A program made the translations under genes and the position numbers. The notes beneath the pieces are model-generated. The model was not told where the DNA came from. It ran no database searches and worked only from the letters and a program-made list of their open reading frames with translations. A stretch of 64,000 nucleotides of DNA from Haematobia irritans (taxonomy: Eukaryota; Arthropoda; Insecta; Diptera; Muscidae). How positions within the stretch are numbered: position 1 is the stretch's first letter; each line of letters opens with the position of its first letter. This document shows, one piece after another, positions 10,299-21,710 of this stretch. The stretch is taken from positions 62,442,891 through 62,506,890 of the forward strand of contig NC_134398.1 of the NCBI RefSeq assembly GCF_050003625.1, read 5' to 3'.

Positions 10299-11640
10299 AT
10301 ACTTTGAACCAACACCACAGGCCATTTCGTTTATATCAAGCAATGTTCTTTTCTGACTTCAAGTCTTTAATAAGCCACACTTTACATTTTCATAGTAAAA
10401 ATTTAATATATTTAGTAGTATGTAATGTTGAACACCTTTTCGGAATTTTCCGAACATATCTGGAATATATGTAAAAAAAAAAAAATATAAAAAAACTTTT
10501 TGTTGGTATGCAAGGTGGACGTACCAACCACTACTCCACGGTGCCCAAATGAATGTATGTTTCTGTTAAATAAAATTTGCTTAATCGGCTCGTGTGCGCC
10601 GCAAGCTATTTATGCTATATAAATATAACTTATAACATATTTGTTGTTTTGATCTCAGCTTTAAAACCATTGTGCTGACTAAACTACAAGAGTAGCATAA
10701 CCAACAGAGGAAAAGAATGTTTGTCAAATTTATTTGGGCAAAGCCCTATAGACTGCAAGATCTATCTTATAACGATAATTTTATATTGATGACTATAACA
10801 GCTACGTAGCCCAGTGCAGTGTTGCCAGGTTATATTTGATTCTTTCCCCCAAATCTTAGGTCTAGACTTTTTTTCAAAATTTCCCAAATTCCCAAATTTT
10901 GTGAAAAAATAGTGATACTTTAAAAATTAAATTTAACACAAATTTATATATAGTTAAAGAAGAGTTTTCTTTTCTGAGAAACGTAATTTTTGGACAAACA
11001 AAATTTTCTTTTGAAGTAAAAAATCATTAGATGAAATCATTACAACACTTGTCACAAATTCGGATTTAATTGCTCTTTAAGAAAATACTTTATAAGAAAA
11101 GGGAAATTCGTTTTTCTAAAATTTGTCCCTGAGGAAAGCGGGCAAAACAATATAATTCATAAATTATAAGACCAATAATTTGATGAAAATCTTAAAATGA
11201 AATAAAAGTTAAAATAAGATTTTTAATTTGTTTTTAATTGTGTCAAATATTAAAAATGCCCTTACAACAGTGGCGTTTGAAAAATATAACGAAAAAATGC
11301 TATTGCACTTGCTTATATTTAGGAGCTTGGGTTGACCTCCCGCATATTTTTTCTTATAATTCATGCCAGAATTGTTCCGAATTTGATTGAGAATTTCTCC
11401 ACTATATAAGGTCTAAGATAGTTTTTTGCCCCCAAAAATCCCCCAAATAAATGTTACCCCTAACAATCCACCTAAACATGATAAAACCCCTAAATGTGGG
11501 GGGGGACCCCAACCTGGCAACACTGGCCCAGTGGATATTGTGTTGGCTTACAAACTGTATGGTTCTCTATTCGATTCTCCGTCCAGGCAAAAGGTAACAT
11601 TTATAAACAAAAATCAGTTGAATGTGGTACTCACACCGGA
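10299..11640 (-). mobile_element. TwinPol relic, copy F, split by a hAT-like element
   Basis: Reverse complement of the central TwinPol region: 10310-10640 matches the area right of the plus-strand module of copy A, with a tRNA-like unit near 10500-10560 (accaaccactactccacggt). A second tRNA-like unit on the plus strand is cut in its A box at 10816 and continues at 11534 (gatattgtgttggcttacaa, B box attcgattctcc). Both TwinPol ends are missing. Confidence 0.65.
10817..11525. mobile_element. Non-autonomous hAT-like element with 8-bp target duplication
   Basis: 709 bp bounded by the inverted repeat cagtgttgccaggtt (left) and aacctggcaacactg (right). The 8-bp sequence gcccagtg at 10809-10816 is repeated exactly at 11526-11533. 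An 8-bp duplication with CAG-starting ends is diagnostic of the hAT superfamily. Its right part (about 11290-11510) resembles the terminal part of the hAT relic at 25700-26935, including a minus-strand reading like the hAT C-terminal KLLNISK motif, so it is probably an internal-deletion derivative. Confidence 0.9.
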
Positions 11641-11679
11641 ACTCAAGCACGCGGACTAAGTCAAAGGTTTTTGCGTCTA

Positions 11680-12344
11680 CACTCAAAAAAAAGTTTACTT
11701 GGATCCAAAGATTTTGACCTTCCTTTAAGGACTTTGGTATTGATTCCGAGCCAAAGATGCGGGTTGTTTGAAATAAGGAAATTTTTTGCAACCTTTCTGG
11801 CTTTAAATCTAGGATCTATAAAATTAAAATTAGGAAACAGATCTCATTTATTGAATTTTCATTCTATTTTCCGGTATATTAATAAAGCTATTCACGTACA
11901 AACAAATTCCAGTTTAAAAATCCAAATTATGACGGATATTTCGAAGTAAACAAGTATTTTCTTAATTCCAAAATAACTTTAAACCAAAGATGCTAAACCC
12001 TCAAAATAAGTCTTAGTCTATATTTGAAGCATTTTTATTTTAAATCTAAAGATTAAATATTCCAGTTAATTTAAGGACGATTTTTCTTTAAATCAAAAAT
12101 GTATGTTCTTTACTTTAACGAAAATTTGCCTTAATTTAAAGACATGCAACTTTAACGAAGAGACACAAATTTTCAAAATGTGTGTCCTAAATTTAATGAA
12201 AAAAATTTTTGAAGCAAAGATTATAACTTTCTTTTAATTAAAATTTCATTATTTAAAGAAATTTGTCCTTAATAGTGTGTAAATTGCGCATCCTAAAATT
12301 TAAGTTGCGTAATCTTTAATATCACGTAAATATTTTTTTCAGTG
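11680..12344 (-). mobile_element. MITE-1 (subfamily b)
   Basis: Inverted copy of 3383-4039. Left end cactcaaaaaaaagtttact after ta at 11678-11679; right end atttttttcagtg. The right flank is tt, not ta, probably through mutation. Non-coding; ORFs across 11494-11949 are chance. Confidence 0.8.
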
Positions 12345-12454
12345 TTTCTAACTGCACTTCAATTTAGTGGGTTTTTGGTGTACATTGTCATCACAAACAG
12401 TAAATTCCGGCAAAGTCGTGATGTATTAAAATTTAGTGTAATTGTTACATGTAA

Positions 12455-14218
12455 TTATTTTTGTATTTAATTTTTTTTTTAATTTGAAACAAAAAATGAT
12501 TTTAATATAAATTAGAAATTGTTACGGTTATTATAAATAGTATGATATTTTTTAGTCCTTTAGCTATTTAAAAAAGAATAATACGCGCTACTACTAGGGC
12601 TTAATAGATGTTCTTCAGTGCTTCAAAGTAGCAATTACATCAGCGCTATCCAGAAGCTGCTCTAAATGAGGACATCGCCCACAAAAATCAGCGCTGATTC
12701 GGTTGTTTGGTAAGCAGAGAATAATACGCACTACTACTAGCGCTTACTATGTTAGATGTTCTTCAGTGCTTCAAAGTAGCAATTATATCAGCGCTATCTA
12801 GAAGCTGCTCTTAATGGGGACATGGCCCACAAAAATTTTTGTATTTAATTTTTGTTTTAATTAAAAAAAAAATGATTTTAAAATAAATTAGAAATTGTTA
12901 CGGTTATTATTTATAGTATGATATTTTTTAGTCCTTTAGCTATTTAAAAAAGAATAATACGCGCTACTACTAGCGCTTAATAGATGTTCTTCAGTGCTTC
13001 AAAGTAGCAATTACATCAGCGCTGATTCGGTTGTTTGGTAAGCAGAGAATAATACGCGCTGCTACTAGCGTTTAATATGTTAGATGTTCTTCAGTGCTTC
13101 AAAGTAGCAATTATAGCGCTATCTAGAAGCTGCTCTAAATGGGGACATGGCCCATAAAAATCAGCGCTGATTCGGCTGTTTGGTAAGCAGAGAATAATAG
13201 GCGCTACTATTAGCGCTTAATAAATGTTCTTCAGTGCTTCAAAGTAGCAATTATATAAGCGCTACACGGATGAAAAAGACTGTTTTTCATATGTTTGGCT
13301 ATAAACATTATATGTTTGGAACACAAATTTTTAAACACAATATGTTATATGTTAGAACATATTATGTTTGGGACATAAAATGTTTGTAAATATAATATCC
13401 TTGGATGCAAACATATATTAATTTAGAAATAGCCTATAAACATATATGTGTTTAGTAGCTTGGAGCGCTATTTAACAGGGAGCGATATTGAATTAAGTTG
13501 GTGGTTGTTACTTGTTATTACAAAATTAACATTTTATTTTTCCTTGGGCAATTGATCAGCTACTTCTTTGATCCTTACAAACTGTGTGGTCCGCTGTTCG
13601 AATCCCCGTCCGGCAAAAGGTTAAATTAAAATAAAAAAAATCATACAATTGAATAATTTCTTCTACAATGTTTGTATTACAGAAAAAGGTGCTAAGAACT
13701 AAAAAATCTCGTGGAAGTGAGAAAGATGTGGGGGAATATACAATTGGGCAGAAACAAAATTTTTAGCATTCAGGTCGAAAACCTATGTTGTTAGCACCTA
13801 AATATATTACCTGTTTATTTTCATAATTCAGCACAATATTGTTTGGGAGAATTTTTTTAAGCATATAATATTTTTGGGTGCAAAATGCTTCCAAACATAT
13901 TATATGTTGACATAATAACATATTGTTTTTTGGAAGACAACATTATTGAATTTGGATGCAAAAATACAAAATGTTTGGAACTTAGACTACCCAAACATAT
14001 ATTGTTTAGACCAATATGCTTTCAAACATATTATATGTTGGAAGAGATCAAACATATAAATGTTTGGGAAATACCCAAAAATGTATATGCTTGAAGCAAA
14101 ACATGTTTGGGAGTATATGTTACAGAAGCGATTTTTTGTGAGCGTGTATCTAGAAGCTGCTCTAAATGGGGACATCGCCCACAAAAATCAGCGCTGATTC
14201 GGTTGTTTGGTAAGGAGT
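12455..14218. repeat. Local satellite with ~95-145-bp units, interrupted by TwinPol
   Basis: Units begin gaataatacgcgctactact and include gttcttcagtgcttcaaagt, gaagctgctctaaatgggga and cagcgctgattcggttgttt. Starts are near 12577, 12719, 12952, 13047 and 13191, with some units shortened. A longer module (about 12455-12560) recurs at about 12835-12960, so there is also a higher-order duplication of roughly 380 bp. The array stops at 13264 and resumes at 14147 after a TwinPol insertion. No coding capacity. Confidence 0.85.
13265..14146 (-). mobile_element. TwinPol copy E, internally deleted, inside the satellite
   Basis: 882 bp with ends cacggatgaaaaagactg and ttttttgtgagcgtg, flanked by TA at 13263-13264 and 14147-14148. 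Removing it plus one TA restores the satellite text gcgctatctagaagctgctc. Only one tRNA-like module remains (about 13570-13620, B box gttcgaatcc). Subterminal zones are packed with acatat-type motifs. Confidence 0.88.
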
Positions 14219-15180
14219 TGTTACTGCTTCTCTCCCTTACAATCTTGCTAAAATAGTCCTTCATTGTTTGTTGGGTAGTTTCCTAGGATAAATTCAATCT
14301 TGTGAAATCGCATTTTAGGTAAACAGTTTTGCTACAAAAATATTGCCAGTCCAAAACCAACATTTTCCTTTTGAAATATGTTTGATATGATCATTTTCTT
14401 TCTCTTCGTAGTTCTACTTGGATACACTACTATATTAAGGTCTATATTAAGAATTTATCTGTATAATTTAGAAATTTTATAACGGAACCGAATCAGTTAC
14501 AATAGACACACAATATATTGAGATTTGCCAAATTTGATACTGTTGTTTTGTGGTAAGGTAAGTGAAGCTTCGGGCCCGAGGATATTAATTTATCGGGTGA
14601 TTCCATTGTTGTTGTTGTTTTTTTTTTATAGTTTTTCATGAAACTTCTGAGGACAACTTGCATTTCACAAGAGCTTTCCTCTCCTTGTACTTCACTCGCG
14701 GGTGACTGGGACTTGTTTTCTATCCAATATTTAATTCGATTGTAATACAATAATTGTAATGAGGTACCTTCATATATAAGCAGACAAATTTTTATTTGTA
14801 GGAAAAACAACTCCACCACTTTCTAAAGCAGTATAAAGCTCTACCATTCCAAGTTAGTAAGTTCTTCTCCAAACAATATGGGACACATATTAAATTTACC
14901 AAAAAAGAAACTCTTTTATATATAACCAAAAATCATATAAATTCTTTCTTAATTTTTACTAAAAGTACATTCCATGAATTAAATTTTTCGTTTTAAATTA
15001 AGTTTATAACATTAAGTTTTTACGAGCAAAATCTTCAAATCACATTGTTTAACTGTGAATTCAAAAAGAAATATTCAACAAAAAACATTTGCCACTTCGG
15101 CGCCCTGAAGCGGCCAAACGGGTTGACATATTGTTTTCTAATTTTGGTAATATGTTGTCAACTTTTTATATCACCTAATT
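14219..15180. other. Unassigned stretch with one 108-codon minus-strand ORF
   Basis: No family recognised. The minus-strand ORF at 14493-14819 has a mixed composition (for example SPASEVQGEESSCEMQ) unlike the AT-driven ORFs elsewhere. I do not recognise its product. It could be an exon remnant, but there is no supporting splice or homology evidence. Confidence 0.35.
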
Positions 15181-15913
15181 TTTTACCCACCACCATAGGA
15201 TGGTGATGGGGGTATAATAAGTTTCTCATTCCGTTTGTAACACATCGAAATATCGATTTCCGACTAAATAAGGTATATGTATATTCTTGATAAGGGACAA
15301 ATTCTACGACGATTTAACTATGTCCCTCTGTCTATCTGTTGTAATCACGCTACATCTTTGTTGTAATCACGCTACAGCTATCGTCCTGCAATTTGGCTAT
15401 ATCGATCCACGGTTTGATATAGCCCCTATATAAACCGACCACCCGATTTGGGGTATTGAGCTTTCTATCCAATTTGCCTGAAATTTTAAATCTAGAGTTA
15501 TTTTAGGACCACAAATTGGTATGCCCAAAATGGTGCCTATCGGTCCATGTTTTGGTATAGCCCCATATAGACCGGTCCCGATTTTACTTCGAGAGCTTCT
15601 AAAAACCGTAGTTTTTACCCAATATGCCTGAAAGTTCAAATCTATAGGAGCATAAATAGGTGTTCCGAATATATTGTGTATATGTACAGATTTTGATATA
15701 TCCCCTGTATAAACCCGCCCTCCGATTTGGGGTCTAGATTCTGTAGGGTTTTTAGAATCACAATTAGGTGTGCAGAGTTAAGTGTGTATCGGTGCCTGTT
15801 TTTGGTATTGCACTCATATAGACTGATTTCTCTATTTATCTACTACTATATATGATTCATGGTGGTGGGTATTTAAGATTTGGCCCCGCCGAACCTGCTG
15901 CTGTATATACTTG
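15181..15913 (-). repeat. Comp-C composite repeat, minus strand, cut by a SINE
   Basis: Begins ttacccaccaccataggatg and gtttgtaacacatcgaaata (the complemented 3' end of the family), carries two to three internal units, and ends gattcatggtggtgggtatt, ttggccccgccgaacctgct, gctgtatatacttg. The final bases continue at 16260 after the SINE. Confidence 0.8.
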
Positions 15914-16259
15914 GTAGCCACCGTGGTGCAATGGTTAGCATGCCCGCCTTGCATACATAAGGTCGTGGGTTCGATTCCTGCTTCGATCGAACACCAAAAA
16001 GTTTTTCAGCGGTGGATTATCCCACCTCAGTAATGCTGGTGACATTTCTGAGGGTTTCAAAGCTTCTCTAAGTGGTTTCACTGCAATGTGGAAAGCCGTT
16101 CGGACTCGGCTATAAAAAGGAGGTCCCTTGTCATTGAGCTTAACATGGAATCGGGCAGAACTCAGTGATAAGAGAGAAGTTCACCAATGTGGTATCACAA
16201 TGGACTGAATAGTCTAAGTGAGCCTGATACATCGGGCTGCCACCTAACCTAACCTAACC
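15914..16259 (+). mobile_element. tRNA-derived SINE, full length, 9-bp target duplication
   Basis: 346 bp. The head has a Pol III A box (tggtgcaatgg) and a perfect B box (ggttcgattcc, 15968-15978). The body contains ggtggattatcccacctcag and cggctataaaaaggaggtcc. The tail is ctaagtgagcctgatacatc then three ctaac repeats. The 9-bp sequence atatacttg at 15905-15913 recurs at 16260-16268, the duplication expected from LINE-mediated insertion. Other copies: 39641-39985 and 41224-41488. Confidence 0.93.
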
Positions 16260-16324
16260 ATATACTTGCTAATTTTCACAAGTTAAAAAATTGGTTTCAT
16301 TCGTGAAATTGGTATAATAGTGCA

Positions 16325-16490
16325 ACGGCAGTGTGCGTAAACGTAATAAGAAAATCAAATATCGTGCATGAGTCACGAAAATAATCTGTTCGTGGGTGTG
16401 AGTGAGTGACAACTTGAGTCACACGTATGATGTTGAATTTTAACAACGCTCTCTATATTAATCATATTCATGTTTATACGTAAATTATAA
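16325..16490 (+). mobile_element. Relic of the gtgagtcacgaaaat-type hAT MITE
   Basis: Contains atcgtgcatgagtcacgaaa, cgtgggtgtgagtgagtg and aacaacgctctctatattaa, matching segments of the intact MITE at 62141-62584. Ends are lost. Confidence 0.55.
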
Positions 16491-17344
16491 CCTATATCCC
16501 ACCGATATAGACTTACTTCAATGAAAATTGCGCTCATAATAGACTTAAGAAGTGAGAGCTTGAGATGTTGTTTTATCAGTGCTATTTATAAACCGATAAT
16601 ATTTAATTCCCATTTCAAATTTTATAAATATGGACAAGTATTGAAATCTTTATCTTGCCAACAACAAATAACAGGTGTAGGAATTTGTGTACCACAAACA
16701 CATGGTTGCTTAGTTACCTATTTCTCCAATCAATAAATAATTTTGAACAGTTGGTATTACTGATATTATATCAATATAGGACCAGTAATGCCTTTGTTAC
16801 ATCAATGGGTTTCATAGGTTCATCCCATTGCAAATTATAGAAAGGATTTATCAAAATCAGTCTTTAGAACCTTTTCATCATATTTACTTTACTTTCTTTC
16901 TTTCTTTTCAAGCTACGTAGATTAGGGTGACAACCTTCACTACACTCTCTCACATGCAAAGTGCATAACTGATGATACAAATTTATCGTTTTGTTAAACG
17001 AAATTACGTGACAGCATTTCCGAGAAACGCGCACATCTCTAACCGCATGAATGTGATTTTGGTTTTGTTTTCCTTTTTACTTTGTTTTTGATTTTGTTAT
17101 AACACCAATGGATTTGCAGCAGGGGACAATTTATAGATGAAAGATTATACATACAAATAATTGTGAGTGGAAGGTAGGTCTGTGGAGTGATGTAAGCTGG
17201 TGACATGTATAAAAACTTTAAGAAAAGAGGAAAATCATACCCTCGAAGATATATCCACTACAGTGTGGCGTTTCTAAAATGCTTTATTGGCAGCTGACAG
17301 ATTTATTCCAGTGATAGTTAATTTTTTTACAAGCTTACTAAAAC
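16491..17344. other. Unassigned stretch
   Basis: No recognisable gene, repeat or RNA. The small ORFs at 16521-16840 overlap each other in different frames and look random. Confidence 0.45.
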
Positions 17345-18140
17345 ACTTTGATCCAGCATTTAGATAAAGTTATGCGTTCAAGCGTGATGCCTTTATATTT
17401 GACAGGAAGATCACACGTCGCTATCACTAGAGCCCTCCAGTATTTAAATGTGACTAAATATTTTGTTCCTCGTACCGTTGCTCGTTACCATGATAGTAGA
17501 AGTGTTGCATCGCGTTCAAATGTGGACGAAAGAAACGGTTATAATACCAGAAATGATACGAAAAGTGAAGGCCGTGATTTGATCGAAATCCACGCCGCAT
17601 TGCTAGAAAACTTACGCGTCAGCTGAACATATCGTGAGAACGTTTGCAAACAATATTCAAACCTGAGCTAGGACTAATGGTTTTGCAGCTTCCGAAAAGT
17701 ACTCAGTTACATAAATTGGTTTTTTTCCGATGAAAAGCCTTTCCAAATTGAGCATTTTGTTTGTTCACAAGCTTAGACCAGCTGAAAATGTACAACTTCG
17801 TTTGGCCACCAGAACTAATACGCTGCAGATGGTAATGGTTTGGTCGCGTTAAACTCGCATTAATCGACTGCGGGGTCTAAATAAATGCAGAATTGAAGCC
17901 CTTGGTAGATAGGCATTTCGGACGCAGGCCATAGACAGTCCAAAAGGGCTCATCATCTCGCACACTCAGAGTCAACGAAGAATGGCTTAAAAAGGAGGTT
18001 CCTCGCGTCATTCCTACCGCACAATGGTAATCAAACTCTGCTGGTCGCAATTCGTTGGACTTGTAAAAATACCAAAGTGCCGATCATCTAAAGACTACAA
18101 TGTGCCGGGAAAGCCGTCGAGCTCCTAGTCGGCCGTTTGA
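17345..18140 (+). pseudogene. Tc1/mariner-type transposase relic
   Basis: The first part reads LTGRSHVAITRALQYLNVTK and VPRTVARYHDSRSVASR, a helix-turn-helix DNA-binding start of a Tc1/mariner-like transposase (trigger, then R-T-V-x-R-Y and the S-V-A-S-R linker). After a frameshift, PEMIRKVK follows near 17550. Near 17720 the catalytic start FFSDEKPFQIEHF is readable, and near 17985-18050 a tail EWLKKEVPRVIPTAQW with a decayed third-Asp region. Many stops and frameshifts; I could not find terminal inverted repeats. It is too decayed to place in a named family. Confidence 0.75.
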
Positions 18141-18169
18141 AGGTCATAATTCGTGCCACAGGTAGCCAA

Positions 18170-18800
18170 TTCAAACAATTCGATTCTAAAATTTGACCAC
18201 ACCGAATCTTATTTACCCTCCACCATGGATTACTAAAGGCAGTCATTCACAAGAATTACTTGGGTTGTGGTAGCAGTTGCCAATGAATCAATTCAGTTCT
18301 GGGCCAGTATATACACGCAGAGAAGGAATATGATCACCTCAACCATGTTTCAAGAGCAAAATGTTATTTTTGGATGGTGACCATGTAACATGTTTATGGC
18401 AAAAATGTTCTTTTCTCGCCAAAAATAATATGCTTGCCTAAATCAATCACATAATCTCCGAGAAAATAACATGGTTGCGACAAACATGTTACATGGTCAC
18501 CATTCAAAAATAACATTTTGCTCTTGAAACATGGTTGAGGTGATCATATTCCTTCTCTGGGTGTATAGAGAAGTCTATAAATAATTTCAAACCGATATGC
18601 ACCAATTAATGCGCGGTTATTAGAGACCCAGAAGTGAAATATGCATGTCGGTTTATATATAATTGTGAACCGAAGCATATTTCTAATTATTAACCGAAAT
18701 GATCCACTTTTTGCGTGATTAGTACAAAATTTTAGCCGGTTCAAAAGAAATTTGTTTATCCAGGATGCTGACGAAGTAAAATTTGGGGGTTGCTTTATAT
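18170..18800 (+). repeat. Comp-B relic, split by HP-s
   Basis: 18195-18312 shows the Comp-B start (caccgaatcttatttaccct, ccaccatggatt, ggcagtcattcacaagaatt). After the HP-s insertion, 18564-18800 continues with aaccgatatgcaccaattaa and gttattagagacccagaagt, a variant also found at about 43640-43720. Confidence 0.6.
18314..18563. mobile_element. HP-s hairpin element
   Basis: 250 bp, almost one complete hairpin. The left arm cacgcagagaaggaatatga...acatgttt and the complement of the right arm cacccagagaaggaatatga agree over about 100 bp with only a few differences. TA flanks at 18312-18313 and 18564-18565. Other copies: 32321-32570, 35943-36192, 55339-55573. Its RNA would fold into a long duplex. 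Confidence 0.9.
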
Positions 18801-19183
18801 AAGGCCTATATATTATTATGGACAGGAAATTTTGACAAAATTTTTTATAGAAATTGGATTTTGTCATTTTTTTTTAATTCTATACCCTCAAAACAAATCA
18901 TTTTTTAACATATGTTCCAAACATATTTTGCATGAAGCACATATTTTATTGCATACTGCCGAAACGTTAGTATGTTTGTTTCATGTGAACATATTATATG
19001 TTAGGAAGCATTTTGAGCCCAAAAATATTATATGCTTGGAAGAATTTTCCCCAAAGAAGATTGTGCTCATTCCGTCAAATAATTCTCACTTCCACGAAAT
19101 TTTTTAGTTCTTGCCACTTTTTTCCGTAATACAAATAATGTTGAAGAAATTATTCAATTTTATAATTTTTTTAAATTTTACCT

Positions 19184-19448
19184 TTCGCCTGGACGGAGAA
19201 TCGAACCGAGGACCACACAGTTTGTAAGCCAACACACTATCCACTGAGCTACGTAGCTGTTATAGTCACCACTAGACAATTATCGTTATAAGTTACATTT
19301 ATATAGCATAGTTTGCAGCGCTCACGAGCCCATGCAAACAAAACATTATTTAACAGAAACATACATTTGTTGGCCTCTTGGAGTAGTGGTTAGCATGTCT
19401 GCCTTGCATTCAAAGGGTCATGGGTTCAATCCCTGCTCCCACCGAACC
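19184..19448. promoter_or_regulatory. Divergent tRNA-like Pol III modules (TwinPol copy B)
   Basis: The minus-strand unit (19184-19262) has a B box ggttcgattctcc reading and A-box-like gctcagtggatagtgtg. The plus-strand unit (19371-19448) has ggagtagtggttagcatg and B box ggttcaatccc, followed directly by a long T run (about 19450-19467) able to end Pol III transcription. Confidence 0.7.
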
Positions 19449-20163
19449 AATTTTTTTTTTTTTTTTTAATTTACACATTTATATTTTTACTATATTAAAT
19501 TTATATAATGAAACTTCAAAATGTGGGTTATTAAAGATTTACAGTCAGAAACAGTGCTTGATATAAACGAAATGGACCGAGCTTTTGGATAAAATATTAT
19601 TTTTTATTGTTTTTGGTATAAAAGTTTGAAATTTTGGAAGGAATTCAAAAACTCTAATAAAAGAAGAACGTGGAGTCGAGTATAAGCATACATAAATAAT
19701 TTTGTAATATACACATAAATTTAATTAGGCGTGAACAGTTTTTTACAAGCATTTAACAACATTTTAAATGCATTTAAAACTTATCGTGTTTTGTACTTAA
19801 TTTCATTTTTACCTTTAAAGCCGGTATTAAGTTGGCATTATCGCTCTAAAATGACCCTCTTGGACTACTTATTAATAAAGAGGAACTAAACTTTGTTTTG
19901 ATATGTTTTATTGTTTAATTTTTCACTATTTCCTCCTTTTTCCATTTTACTCTCCCAACTCTAAAAAGAGCATAGTGCCCTTTCGTTATTTTTATGAAGA
20001 TCCTTTTGTAATTTTTGTACATTTTCCACCGTTTTTTTAATATCCTTTGCCTCAATATTTTGACTTACTCCTCGTACGTTCCGATTTCTTTTAACGAACC
20101 AAGAAAAATGCCAAAATGATAAACAAAACATATGTTCACACATACATAAAATGCTGCTCTCTA

Positions 20164-21514
20164 CACCCTCAAAAAAAATCGCCTCTCTAACATATGTTCC
20201 AAACATATTTTGCAGGAAGCACATATATTATTGGATACTGCCGAAACATTATTATGTTTGTTTTATGTGAACATATTCTATTTTTGGAAGCATTTTGAGC
20301 CCAAAAATATTATATGCTTGCAAGAATTTTCCCCAAAGAAGATTGTGCTCATTCCCTAACATAATTTTCACTTCCACGAAATTTTTTAGTTCTTAGCACC
20401 TTTTTCTGTAATACAAATAATGTTGAAGAAATTATTCAATTTTATAATTTTTTTAAATTTTACCTTTCGCCTGGACGGAGAATCGAACCGAGGACCATAC
20501 AGTTTGTAAGCCAACACACTACCACTGAGATACGTAGCTGTTATAGTCACCAGAAGACAATTATCGTTATAAGTTACATTTATATAGCATAGTTTGCAGC
20601 GCCCACGAGCCCATGCAAACATAACATTATTTAACAGAAACATACATGTGTTGGCAACGTGGAGCAGTGGTTAGCATGTCTGCCGTACATGCAAAGGGTC
20701 GTGGGTTCAATCCCTGCTCCGACCAAACACCAATTGTTTTTTTTTTTTTTAATTTACGCATTTATATTTATACTATATTAAATTTTTATAATGAAACTTC
20801 GAAATGTGGGTTATTAAAGATTTACAGTCAGAAACAGTGCTTGATATAAACGAAATGGACTGAGCTCTTGGATAAAATATTATTTTTTTATTGCAAAAAT
20901 AACAATTTTGTAATAAAAAACTGGTTTTGGTATAAAAGTTTGATATTTTGGAAGGAATTCAAAAGCTCTAACAAAGGAAGAACGTGGGGTCGAGTATAAA
21001 CATACATAAATAATTTTATAATATATACAAATTAAATAATAGTTAGACTTAAATTAAATAATATTTAGACTTAAGCGTATAAAATTTTTGGCCTTATCAT
21101 AAAGCAGTTTCCGAAACAACATATAAGCGGTTTCACAGAAATTGCTCTCTTTCGATTCTCTCGCTGTGTTAATTTGATATCTTTCGTCAACCCTCCCGGT
21201 TTTTATCTCTATTTCTTTCTCTATACCCTCTCTCTCTCTCTCTCTTTCGCTCTCTGAATAAAATATCACAACATATATATGTTTAATCGAAATTTGTAAA
21301 TTTATATATGTTTACATTCACACATATAATTTTTATGAATCATGCATGCCCCAAACATAATATATTCTAACATATTAACATATGTGTTCCAAACATTTAG
21401 TGTTAGTTTGAGAACATTACATGTTTGCACTTAAATATATTGTGTTTAAAAATTGTGCCCGAAACACATTTTGTTTATATCGAAACATATGAAAAACATA
21501 TTTTTCTAACAGTG
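20164..21514 (+). mobile_element. TwinPol copy C, 1,351 bp, inserted in copy B
   Basis: Ends caccctcaaaaaaaatcgcc and atttttctaacagtg with exact TA flanks (20162-20163, 21515-21516). It lacks the middle segment present in copy D (the region with tagtgccctttcg), so it is an internal-deletion form. Subterminal acatat motifs are abundant, for example 21250-21500. Confidence 0.88.
20461..20730. promoter_or_regulatory. Divergent tRNA-like Pol III modules (TwinPol copy C)
   Basis: Minus-strand unit 20461-20545 and plus-strand unit 20651-20730, in the same arrangement and spacing as copies A, B and D. Plus-strand B box ggttcaatccc near 20705; a T run at about 20737-20750 follows. Confidence 0.7.
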
Positions 21515-21710
21515 TAGGCGAAAACTTAACAGGTTGGCTGATAAGTCCCCGGTCTGACACATAGATGGCGTCGCTAGTATTAAATACATATTATTTTTAT
21601 ATAGTACCAACCTTCAAATGATTCGTGTCAAAATTTGACGTCTGTAAGTCAATTAGTTTGTGAGATAGAGCGTCTTTTGTGAAGCAACTTTTGTTATTGT
21701 GAAAAAAAAA

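Noticed and set aside
16240..16259. CCTAACC repeats as telomeric DNA
   Set aside because: They are the short tail of a SINE with a target duplication directly behind; too few units for a telomere.
21054..21269. Minus-strand ORF with ERERERE repeat
   Set aside because: It is produced by the tctctc simple repeat in the TwinPol end.
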